Shown in pieces: positions 35,937-46,652 of a stretch of 64,000 nt of DNA; position 1 is the stretch's first letter; each line of letters begins with the position of its first letter. A program made the position numbers and the translations under genes. The notes beneath the pieces are model-generated. The model did no database searches and was not told where the DNA came from. It saw only the letters and a program-made list of their open reading frames with translations. This stretch comes from Lasiodiplodia sp. COLG20 (Eukaryota > Ascomycota > Dothideomycetes > Botryosphaeriales > Botryosphaeriaceae): contig VNWV01000001.1 of the NCBI GenBank assembly GCA_009801085.1, positions 4,340,001-4,404,000 of the forward strand, read 5' to 3'.

Positions 35937-37745
35937 TTAACGCTTAAGGGGAAGAGAAATGGCCATCTTCGGCCCACTCCTCTTCTTCTTCGACAGATCA
36001 CTCCTCTTGCGCACACTCCTCTTAGCAGCGCTGTCATCAAACTCACTCCCAGGCCCAAAGTCCGGCTCGCCGCCCAGGGTGCCGAAGATATCGCCGACGT
36101 AGTTCTCTGCCTTGACGCCGGCCGCAAACGTGCTGTTCCAGCCGCCAACGATGCCCTCGACGACCTTGACGCCGGCGCGGTAGATGTTCTGGATGGCGGG
36201 GGCGAAGGCGCCCTGGTCGGCGTCGAGCAGGTTGGCGAGCGAGGGCTGGCCGGGGTAGGGGCGATCGAAGTCGGAGGCAGTGCGCATGATGATGATGCGG
36301 GCGAAGTCGAGCAGGCCGGCGCGCGCGGCGCGCACGAGCGCCTCGAGCGTCGCGTTGTCTTCCTGCTGCGTGGTGCAGTAGACGCCCGTGCCGTTGGTCA
36401 CGACCCGCGTGTACTCGGCGAAGGCCTCGCCCAGCAGCGTGCCCGACCAGTAGACGTCGCTCGTCGCCGTGTCGCACGCCACGACGCCCGGCGGCGCCGC
36501 GCCCGCTGCGTACAGGTCGTTCTCGCTCTTGGCGTAGTTGGCACGGTACGCGATGGCCGTGTCGCTGTCGTTCAGCACGACGTCCTTCGCGAAGCCGAGG
36601 GCCAGGTCGCGCAGGGCGACGTTGACCTCGAAGGCCTCGGTGCCGTAGATTTCGCCGGGGTACTCGTTGGGGAGCCTGCTGCCCTGGGGGATGTAGCCCG
36701 TCGACCAGTTCTGCGGCACCTCGCGCGCGTCGAACTCGTACTGCAGCGCGACTTGCACGGCGAAGCGGGCGAAGGTGACGCCGCCAAGCGTGCCAACCTC
36801 TGGGCTAATGCCAGCGATGCCCGCCACGAGGAAGTAAGTCGAGGTCAGATCGAACAGGCCGGACGTGAAGAGCGCCGTCACCGTGACGGCCGCATTGATC
36901 TCTGTGAAACGGAAAAGTTAGACTCTCTGCTACTATGACTAACGTGCTGGAGAAGCATTTCGTTTTTCATTGTTTCGTGTTGTCTGGAGATAGTTGCAAT
37001 GCGGGGAGTAGGAGAGAAAGCCAAGCTGGAGCTGCCGACGCTCAAAACAAGCTTTCCTTGCGACTGCCCCGCCTCACCCCAGCTCCAGTCAGACTCATCG
37101 CGGCGTCCAGTTGGCTGATGGGCAATCGACTCGTGGCGACTGCAGAACAGCCTCGTCCCGCGCTCAAGATCGCCATGTCTAGACATCTTGCGATTTGCCA
37201 GCTGACTAGCATGTGACGCGATGCCAGTCAGAGCGAGCTCGGACGCATGCCCGAACAGGAAATTTTGAAATCCAAATATTGTGGTACAGGGAATGATGAC
37301 CAAGCAGCCACCGTATGATGTGAGAAGTCGGACCAAAGTGGGAAATCGGCAAGAAAAAAAATTGGAGGGTCTACTCACCACCTTCGCCAGTGATGAGCTG
37401 GCAGATTTCGCCGTCAGCCGTGCAGTGGGCTTCAGGGAACAACGGCGAGAAGCCCGTCACGCTGACGTTGCGCGCTAGCAGGTCGAATTCGGGAATCCCC
37501 CACCAGACCTCCGCCTCCGGGTCGAACATGGAAATGATGAAGACCTTTGGCTTGATTTTCTCCTCCGCTCTTGAACTAATGCCTCTGGAGGCGACTTCGG
37601 TGTGGTAGTATTGGTAGACGCCGTTGCGAGGGGCGACTTTAGCGGCATTTGCTCGAGCGGCTGAGGGAGAAGCAAAAACCGAAGGAAAGAAGGAGGAAAG
37701 GGCCGCCACCGCCGCAGCGGTGGAAGAGAGAGTAGAAAGGCGCAT
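35937..37745 (-). CDS. Purine nucleoside permease with signal peptide
   Basis: Two exons, 37379-37745 and 35937-36901, joined in phase 1 across a 477-base intron; 443 residues. The N-terminus (MRLSTLSS followed by an Ala/Leu/Phe-rich core to VFASPS) is a signal peptide. Motifs of the NUP family (PF06516) are present: KPKVFIISMFDPEAEVWWGI early, CQLITGEGEINAAVTV across the splice junction, then YFLVAGIAGISPEVGTLG, LYAAGAAPPGVVACDTATSD, and YCTTQQEDNATLEAL. Related yeast proteins mediate uptake of purine nucleosides. The fold resembles nucleoside phosphorylases, and the protein is secreted or cell-surface. Splicing restores the GEGEINAA motif exactly, so the long intron is well supported. The C-terminus is basic (KRSVRKRSDLSKKKRSGPK), which is unusual. 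Several Asn-X-Ser/Thr sites fit a secreted protein. Confidence 0.92.
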
Positions 37746-40119
37746 TGCTTGGCGGGAGTGTCAATTCGTACACCTTTTGGACTGCTGAACAATAACGATA
37801 TCCGACAGCTTGTGCCTTGGTGGAGCAGACCTCTTTGCAAGTCAAACAAACTTGACCGTTGATTCTCTACCTAGCATACAAGATATGAACGAGGACTCCG
37901 TTTCCTTTTAAAAGGACCCACTAGCTTAACACCGAGCAGAACAGCGGCTCCAAATGAGACAAGTGCATGCATAGATAGTAGCATTGACCAACGAAAGCCA
38001 AGGCGGGCGGAGCAGATCACTACGGATTGCGGGACTCCGCCGTGAGATTCTGCAGCCAGGCCCGGCATTCTCCTCGAATTACGCGGTCTCTCCAACGCTC
38101 GAGCCACAGCGGATTAGACGACCGGAGGCCAGAGGGGCCAAAGTCAGGTACCTGAAAATCATGACGATGTTTCGTGGACGGGATTGGTGAGCGGTTCCGT
38201 ACCTGACCAGACCGATTACCACAATCGGGGGGCCGAGGCCGCCTCGCACCCGTAAAGGAGGCCGCTTTGAGACAAAAGCAAAAGAGCCGCAGCAGAGTAG
38301 GATCGAAATTGTGGCAGTGGTCAGAAAGTTACTGCCATGTACTACCATTACCTCATCTTCTTCGTACCAACAGCTTGCACAAAAAGCCCGAGGGACGACT
38401 CGTCATCCCTCAGGCACTATTCTTGGCGAGTTTTTTCGGCGCACTTTCCAGAGAAGGCCCCAGCCGGTGCCATTTCCTAGAGAAATGGCCCTCCGATGTC
38501 GAAGGCTGGCGGAGATCGGGTTCTCACGATAACAGATAATGGCCGCCCGGCCGAGCGATGACTGGCCGCCGAAGGTCAAGCCAACCATTCATCTGTCTCT
38601 ACTCAGCTGCGCAGCAACTCGAATACGGGCACCACTACCAGGAATAGACCTACCTCCGCCTCCTCTCCGAAAAACAAACGCCGTCTGAAATAGGGAGTGC
38701 TGCCTAAAGCGTCTTCACGTTGGACAAAACTTCAGGTCCGTTTTCGCAATAGCCGCACCCGACGATCTTCGGCATCGCCACCCGGGCGCCCCAAAGCCAC
38801 GCATGAATAAGACGATATGTTTCTAGAGCTTGCCCAAGGCACGCTAGCAATACGTAGAAGCAGGGAAAGTAGTCGCAATGGCGGTCAGTGACATGGAACC
38901 CGTTAGTATCCTCCGATAGGCGTCCTTCTGCTTCGCCGATCCCCGCTCCGCACCGAGGCGAGGAAAAGTGCTTATCGCGTCATCCAAGAAATGTCTTATG
39001 TAAAACAAGACTTGATGGAAACATATCTCCCACGCTTCTACGCAGCGAGATCTTCTTCTCCCGCTCGAGCTTGAGGCAATTGTTGTAAGTATCTCGTTGC
39101 GTCCTCCTTTTCTTTCTTTTCCTATTATTTTCTTTCTTGAAGCGCTTTAAAGACGCTTGGTAGAAATGAGACCCAAGACCGAGGCTGCTCCTGGCGGTGT
39201 ATGGGGGTGGATAGCGGGAACGGGGCCGCCCGGATCAGCTCTGCATATGCATAAGCGACGAGCTATGGAGTGCCTGAGGGAAAAGTGGGCGGACGGAGTT
39301 GTCCGCCGCATGTGCCCCATGGGAGAGCGACCACCTTTGCAGAACTACCGTCAGGTCCTCAATGTGACTCTCATCCTCGGTGGCCTCCGACAGCAGCTTA
39401 CGTCTCCTTTCCGGTGATACTGCCACTTTGACTCGCGTTATCTATTGATCACACAATCATGAATGGATGAACGCGACATGCCGAAAAGTTGTTTGATTGT
39501 GCTTTTGGACCACCCGGCAGTTGCTTGTCTGCTGCCCAGCATGTTGATCCCATGTTTCTTTTTTAGTATCGATCTTCAAGGTACTCCACAAACCATGCTC
39601 GACTATTAAGATGAGGCTGAAAGGTCAATTGTGCCCTGTTCCAACTCCAATAAAAGAAGAAAGGAGAAGAACCCAGTGAGAACAAAAAGGGAATGATGAT
39701 CCAGACACTTCCTTTCCCAACTTTCCAAAGAACCTCATCACCAGCCATTAAAAGCCCACACTCCCGATTACAAAGCGAAAAGTCCGATCGATTTTATTTA
39801 CAAGGAGACTCTTCCGCGGAAACGCCTCCACATGAAGAGGAAAACCTGACAAACGGAAAATGAATAGAACTAGAGATGAGAACAGCAATGCTCAAACGCG
39901 CGCGGTCGTTGATACCACGAACGGGTTTTCCCATCCGATGACGCCATAAAGCTCCGAAATTTCCACAACGTAAACCGAGGTGGACCAAAAAAAAAGGAAA
40001 GGAAAGAAAGGAGGACCGCGGCATGACGACAGCCATTCACTACATGGACCCGTCGCTTCTACCGCCGCCAACGGCGGGGGAACGGTATACTGACCTCTCC
40101 TTTCCACACCACCCACCCA
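37746..40119. other. 2.4-kb intergenic region
   Basis: This region lies between the permease start and the stop of the Iks1-like kinase, both minus strand. It should contain the permease promoter and the kinase 3' UTR. The longest open frames are under 95 codons, without domains. Bases 38.2-38.6 kb are more GC-rich. I see no RNA gene. Confidence 0.55.
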
Positions 40120-42385
40120 TCAAATCCCCTCCCCCTCAAAATCCCGCCAATCCACACCCACCGCTGCCCGCGCCGCACCCGCACCGTTCGCGCCGGCCGC
40201 GCACAGGCGATCCCACCTCGCCGCGGCGGCCGTGACGGCGACGTGCACGACGAGCATGACCAGCGAGCCCAGCAGGCCGACCTGCGAGAAGCGCGGCGTG
40301 CCGCGCCAGCTGCCGTACGGGTAGTACGAGACGACGGTGCCGAGGAAGGGCCCGAAGTCGAGGGCGGCGAGGCAGAGCAGCGGGTAGGCGACCCACGGGT
40401 TGGCGGCGAAGGGGGCGCAGGGGCGCGAGAGCGAGAGGATCTTGACGAGGAAGAGGGTGAGTTTGATGGCGCTGACGACGGCGGGCGTGGTGAAGAAGTT
40501 GTGGACGTAGAGGATGAAGGTGGATGAGGGGGAGGGTGGGAGCATGAGGCGCGCTGGCGAGGTGGGTGAGGAAGGGTGGTGGTGGTGGGGGTGGTGGGGG
40601 CTGGATGGAGGAGGTGAGTAGTTCTCGAGCTTGCGTTTGCGGAGGATCAGGCCGGCAGAGTCGGGAGGCGTGGGCGTCCGGCTGGTCGACGACGACGGCG
40701 GCTTGCGGCTCATCGGCGGGCTGGGAGAGCGGTGATCTTCTGCGCTTGCTTGCTGGCGGAGCTTCGACGGGGCAGCCCGCAGGAGGCCTGCCTGAGTCGA
40801 TTGGCGACGTTGTAGCTTGCTCGGGCTGGGGGATGGCGATTCCGCTGAAGAGATTCGGGGGCCAATGTCGTCGAACATGGGACCGAACCCGTTGATGTCT
40901 TCTAGACCGGATCCCGCCCCGATTCCATGCAATATCTGCTCTGTGGTAGGTCGCTCTGCTGGGTCCAGGGACAGCAGCCTCTTCAGGAAGCTATAGAGCT
41001 TGTCTGGAAGATCTGACCGCGCTTTACGCACATCGTCGAAGCCTTGCCAGCTAGCAATCTCGGCTCTGAGCTGGTCCAAGTCCTCATTCTCCTCATGCAA
41101 GTCATCCGCGTTCTGATAGGGCAGTCTGCCAAAGCACATGAAATAGACGATCATCCCCAGAGAAAAGATATCTGACTTGGTAGTGAAATTGCCGAACTCT
41201 CCATCGGCCTCTCGGCGGAGGACCTCGGGAGCGCAATAGGAGATTGTGCCAGTGTGGCCGGTAGACTTTCGCACAACGTCGACCATTTGTACTTCGCCAA
41301 AGTCACTGACTAGAACTCTTGTCTTGGAACCGACCGTGTGAAGCAGACAATTGTGAGGTTTCAGGTCTCTATGAATGTAGCCGTGGGAATGCAAATGATG
41401 CAAACCGGCGGTGATGTCTTTGAAAAAGGAATATATCTCCTCAAAGGGCATGCGGCGTGGTGAATTGAGTCCAATCGGAGGCTCTGCATGCCCCTTGGAC
41501 CTACGGCGCATCCTCTCTTTGAGCTCTTGTGTGGTCACAGAGGCCTTAGCCTGGTTAAGGATGTAATGGTGCAGGTCGCCGGCGTTGCAGTATTGCTGCA
41601 GAATGAAAGCGCACGGCACGCTCGGTCCAAAAGCACTGATCTGGTAGTCTTCCAACCAGACATGCCTGTATGACACGAGATTCTGATGCGACAAGTTCTG
41701 GAGAAGCTGCACCTCGACCAGGACCTTCTCCAGCCACTCGTGGTCATCTCCAACGGGGACGCGCTTGCACGCGAAATGGCCCAGAGACACACCATCAAGC
41801 ACATGCCTCACCAGCAGCACCACGCCCTTGCCACCCCGTCCAAGCTCACCCTCCTCAACGAAGAATGTTTTGAAATAGTTCTGACTAAATGCGCTCGTCG
41901 AGATGCCATGAGGCGCCGCAGGAGTGGCGGGCGCGCTGCCCACGAACTCGGCGCCCGGAGGCGGAGTGCTGATGTCTGAGCCTCCGGAGGTCTGACGTAA
42001 CGCTCTTCGAGGCGGCGCTCTGGGCTGTGGAGAGGGCTGTCGCGACGAGGTTTCGGAGCTTGGGCGACTGTGATGCAGCATGCGAAAGTACTCCGGGTTC
42101 ACGAAGCCATGTTCGTTGTCGTCAGGACTGTCGTCAGTGGGGCTTCGCGCCTCGTCGCGCAGCGGTCGGTGGCAGTATGGGCAGTTCGGGTTCGCGAAGT
42201 CGACGTCGGAGGGGCCTTGCGACCTAGCGCGCAGCGAAAGCTGGCGCGAGCGCTCATCGTAGACGACGACGGCAGAGCCGTGGCGACTGGCGATTGTTCA
42301 GCAGATGGGGATACAGAGCTGGGCCGAGTTTGCGGAGAGCTTACAGCACGATTTCCCCGCGGTTCAGCCGCGGCACCAGCGACAT
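40120..42385 (-). CDS. iks1: Iks1-family Ser/Thr protein kinase with C-terminal membrane segments
   Basis: Two exons, 42345-42385 and 40120-42286, with a 58-base intron; 735 residues. The N-terminus MSLVPRLNRGEIVL, then a CPYCHRPL Cys pair and FVNPEYFRML, is typical of Iks1-like proteins. The kinase domain (about 155-475) is complete: glycine loop GELGRGGKGVV, Lys in FACKRVP, catalytic loop YIHRDLKPHNCLL, DFGEV, and CAPEVLRRE in place of APE. SDIFSLGMIVYFMCFGRLPY follows. A Ser/Pro-rich linker contains a short His-rich stretch. Three hydrophobic segments near the C-terminus (about 590-615, 625-655 and 665-690) suggest membrane anchoring. Budding yeast Iks1 is a little-studied kinase of the same class. 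The substrate is unknown. Confidence 0.9.
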
Positions 42386-44124
42386 GGTCCGCAAAGGCGT
42401 ACAGGTTTCAAAGGTTGTGCTTGGAGCTTCGGTCGTTGTTGGAGGCGGTGGATTGAGTTGCGGCGGGAGCTGGCGGACGTGCAGCAGCTTGCGGCGCAGA
42501 AGTAGGCCTGAGGCATTGGCGACGGGCACGCGCAACGCATGTCGCTGTGGCTGGTGTGCTGATGACAAGGCAGAGGGGAATGACGGAGCTCCGCTCCACA
42601 GAAGACGGCAGAAAGCTCGCCCTCCTTCAGGGTGCATCCACGTCCTTCCCAACCAAAAACGTAAATAAACAGCCAGCTTTGGATGCCACCCGCCCGCCAA
42701 CCACCAACGCTCTGCCCTCTGCTCGCGACTTTTGATTTCCGTTCATTTGCTTGATACCCGTAAGCACCAAGATGAGTCCTGTGCGTCCTTCTCCTGATGC
42801 ACCGTGAACACATCACCGTCGCACCTGCCAAGCCCTGTGGCAATCGAAACTCGGCTGGCATGAGTGGCATCTGGCATTCAAGCCTCTGCCGTCTAGAGAC
42901 CCCTTTCCTTCTTCCTTTAATTACCCTCGTATCTTCAAATGTTTGTTGCCACGACGACAAGTATTCCTTTCTTTCCTGCCCAATGTCTCTAGTAGTACGA
43001 GGGATAAGTCAAAATAAGAGTATTTAACCTTGTTAAAAAGAAAGGAATGCCGTGCCAGAGAGGCTATTTTTGCCTAAATCGTCAGTAGGAAGTGGGTCAC
43101 AGCTCAATAATCTACGGTAGGCGCAACACTAAGCTCAAAGTCTCTTCAACGTCATTTTGCATAGTATTTCCGCTCCTTCATACAACCCATCAAAGCAACC
43201 CTAAAACCTCTGGAAATCTGCCTATTTAGCAAGCTGACTCTTGCCGTCTCCTGGGTTCTTTGTTTTTTTTTCTATTTTAAACTCAGTAAATGAAGCTTTG
43301 TCAGTTAGCGGCTGCTTCTTCTCCTTAGCCCTGAAGGTAAAACGTCGATTGTATGTACGCCGCTGCTAAGCCCTGAGTCAATCGAGAAAAGGCGCCATCA
43401 AACTACTTTCACATGTTGCTTCATGTTGGCGTTCACTTAGAAGGAGAGCACGGGCCGGGTAGCATGCGCATGGCCGTAGCTCTAGGTTAGTCCCGTGAAA
43501 GCCATCATGCCTGTTCCTAACTTGAGTCTTGTAAGACTAAAGAAGCCTCGGTAAGCTCCAGGGGCTTATCATGCTCACATCCTGTTCAACCAACGGCCAC
43601 AGAGGGCTTGGAAAAGAAAGTGGGCAGACCATCAGGCCATTGGACAGGTAAACGCTCACGCGGCAAGGTAGAATCACACGCGTACCGCAGCTTATGCCCC
43701 GAGCAGGACACTCGATCGGCGGTCGAAAGCCCCCCACCGCCCCTACTGATGCAGACGGTTGTCAGCTGGACGAGTCTACATCTCTTCCCCTCCCAAAAGC
43801 AAAAGGCACGAGATTGGGCTGCCCGTCCTGTGATCTTCGCCCTTGATGCGGGGCCTCGGCGTTGCACCAGGCTAAGATGGAAAGCCTTGAAGCATGTGAT
43901 TACAATAAAATAATAGCAATAGTAATACAGTATGTAGTGAAACCAGTGTTTTTCCCTTTCAATGCGATTCCCAAATTTGACCCGCTGAATTTTCAACCGT
44001 TTGTGGAGCAATGAAGAGTACTACCCATTCTTGTTGCTTGACCAACTCCTACCAATGCATCCCTCGCTAATGCGCATTAAAAGGCTATGTATGCTGAAAA
44101 GAAGAATTCGGGAAGGTGGTAAGT
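42386..44124. other. 1.7-kb intergenic region
   Basis: It lies between the Iks1-like start and the Ric8 stop, both minus strand. It should contain the kinase promoter and the Ric8 3' UTR. Bases 42.9-43.5 kb are AT-rich. No open frame has domain content, and no RNA gene is recognised. Confidence 0.6.
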
Positions 44125-45909
44125 CTAGTCAGGAGACGGAGGCTCGTCGCTATCGGAGAGCTCCTCGATCCGTCCTGATTGGATGGCTTCTTCGACCGGA
44201 TTCTTGACATTGACAACGCCCGTGGCTTTGAGTCTGTAGAGATTGTGAGTCAGGCATTTACAGGACCGGGGAGTGAGCGTACCTTTCAAACAATACGAAA
44301 AGCCTTTCGGCTTCCCTCTCCTTTTCTGCGTCGGTCATGGGAGGATCCGTGTCCTTGACCTCCTCGGCATCCCATCTTTGGCCCGTGATGGGGTTGAATG
44401 CTTTAGCCTTTTCCTTGGCCTTGTCTTTCTCCTCCTCGTCGGCATCTTCCGCAGCCCCGTTCCCATTGGCGAAAGCCTCCATGGCATTCTCCGGAATAGC
44501 GATGTTGTGACTGAGGAGAAATCCCGACGCAAACCCGTAACCGACATTGTGAACGAACGTCGATGCATCCTTATCTGAGAGTTCAAACAACATTGACGAG
44601 ATTTGGCTCCGCAAATTGGGCAACATGGCTGCTGTCGAGAGATTCAGGAGGCGAGATGACAGAGTGTCTGTATGTCCGAGTGGCTTCTTCCGATCATCCT
44701 CCGTCGGCAAAAGGAGCCATTGCATGTACTTTTTGACGCTATCCGGAGCGAATTCGTAGATGCGCCGGATAAGAGTAACCAAAGGAGCCGCTGTTTGATC
44801 CAGCTCAGTCTCCGTGTACGCAATGATGGACTTGTCGAGGAGCTCGATGAGGTGCGCGGCGTTGGTATTTTGGTCCCATTTCGGAAAGACGTTGGACTTC
44901 TTGTCGTCCAGATTAAGGTTCAGAAGCGCATTGATGAGGTAGCAAATCGGCTGCTGAAGCGGAGGATCGGGAACGGGCGCTCGGGAGAGGATCTTGAGGA
45001 GGTCGGGAACGGATTTGGAGAAAATGTCGGTGAAATCCGGATAGAAGTGCGTTAAATTGAATACGAGCTTCAGGGTTTCGGAAAGAGCCATGTCATCCAT
45101 TGGCGACGAGTTCTGCTTCTTGCCATTTTTCGAGTACCGCTTGGAGTGCCGGTAAATGCTCTGCGCCGAGTGTCAACGAGGGTCTGCATGGGCCGATAAT
45201 CCCGCGCCGTACCTGCGTGATTGCGTCACCCAATCCCTTTTCCCTGACCAAGGGATCAAAGTCCAAATTTGTGTCGTAGGTTAGGAGGAACAGAATGCGC
45301 GACGTAAGGAACTCATCGTCCGCGTTGTCGCTCTGCGCAGATTCAGTCGCGCCGACCAGCTTCTTGGTCGATGTCATACAGACCTTAAGCTTCTCGGCCG
45401 CCTTCTCCGCGTGCCCCTTGTCTACTAGGATTTGTCGGCACTGTGGTTGTAGGAGCAGCGCGTTGGCCAGGCAGCGGAGGGCCTCGCGCGAGGTGACGTT
45501 GGAGGAGCTGTAGAAGCCGTGTTGCGCCAGCGTATCGATGCCCTGCGAGTCACATCTCAGCATGCGCGTCCAGTGGGTGGCGGGGAGCGGCGTACATCGG
45601 GCGTGAAGATGGGGTCAGCGTCGCGGACGTCGCGGCCGTAAATCTTGATCTGCTCGAGGGCGGCATTGCGCTCTGAAGGCGGCGCGGGTCAGCGCGTGAC
45701 GGCGTGGGGGACGCGGGTGCCGGCAGACTCACGGTGCGGCAGGAGACTCGAATCGTCCAGGTCGGCGCGAAGCTGCGCCATCAACATGGACACCTCTGCT
45801 CGCTTGTCTGGGGCAGCGTCAGCGCGGAGTCGGGCCGGGCATGGCAAGAAGAGGACATACTGTCGCCCGCAATGGAGGCGGCGTAGGCGCCATTTGAGTT
45901 GGAGGCCAT
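44125..45909 (-). CDS. ric8: Ric8/synembryn, G-alpha chaperone and exchange factor
   Basis: Six exons: 45861-45909, 45733-45807, 45596-45672, 45213-45542, 44283-45160, 44125-44233; all five introns are 49-60 bases; 505 residues. Ric8 folds nascent G-alpha subunits and promotes GDP release; in filamentous fungi it acts upstream of cAMP signalling, growth and conidiation. Seen: armadillo-like helices throughout; SREALRCLANALLLQPQCRQ; FLLTYDTNLDFDPLVREKGL; IYRHSKRYSKNGKKQNSSPM; DDMALSETLKLVFNLTHFYP; QWLLLPTEDD; and the C-terminal FNPITGQRWDAEE, RLFVLFERLKATGVVNVKNP and a DSDEPP acidic end. Length and motif order are standard for the family. The start at 45909 (MASNSNGAYAA) is close to a convincing GTATGT donor. 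The gene is divergent from Rif1. Confidence 0.95.
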
Positions 45910-46652
45910 TGTGGCATCGAGGTGAGGGGTGGTGGTGGAGGGGAAGTGTGGTGTCTGGCGGAGCAGCGGGCGAGCTGGTCTTTACATTAAGGCGGGCACA
46001 CGGGGCTGAATCTTAGGTGCGGCAGCGAGCAAATGGTGGGTCCCCGCATTGAGTCGCTGCTGAGTAGTGATCAGGTCTGGTTGCGTGTCCTGGGGGCGGG
46101 CATGAGAGCAAGTCAGCCTGCGGCCATCCTTGCCCGCCTTGCACAGGGCTGCTCAACTGGCCGGCATGCATCCAGAAGAAGCAACGCAGCGGCGGTGGGC
46201 AGGGGGCATGTGATGCGCTGCGTGGGCGGAGCGGACCCGTGGCCCTCATGCGTCCGCAATATTGCACAGGAGATCAGCCAGCACGGAGCGATCGTCAATG
46301 ACGCATGGGAGCACCCGCGCTGGACGAGCGCGACGCGCGCTGCTCCGGGCCCAAGGGCGAGGGAGACTGCAGCTGGGATCCTTGCCGAGGGCAGCGAGAC
46401 AGGCGCGCCCCAAGCCCCAGGTTATAGAATTAGGCTGCGGCAGTGCGCGCGGCTCCCGACGCGACTTCGCGTCGGCGCGTCGGACGCGGCGTTTGCTTCA
46501 CTGCCTGTGCTGGCTCAGGTCCAGCCGCCTCGCCTCATCCCAACGCACGCCTCAAACTACTCGCAACTTCCGCTGCTGAGTCTCTCGCGCTCTGTCCGCG
46601 CCTGCGATGACCTGATTCTTCCCGCCAATTTATTTTCCTCGTCCGCGCAGCC
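45910..46652. promoter_or_regulatory. Divergent promoter between Ric8 and Rif1
   Basis: The 743 bases between two start codons on opposite strands should hold both promoters and 5' UTRs. They are GC-rich. An open frame leads in from about 46033 towards Rif1, but it is in another frame and lacks family similarity. No specific factor site is claimed. Confidence 0.6.

Noticed and set aside
40570..40625. GTG/GGT-rich run that looks like a microsatellite
   Set aside because: It is coding DNA of the kinase gene on the minus strand, giving a His/Pro-rich linker.
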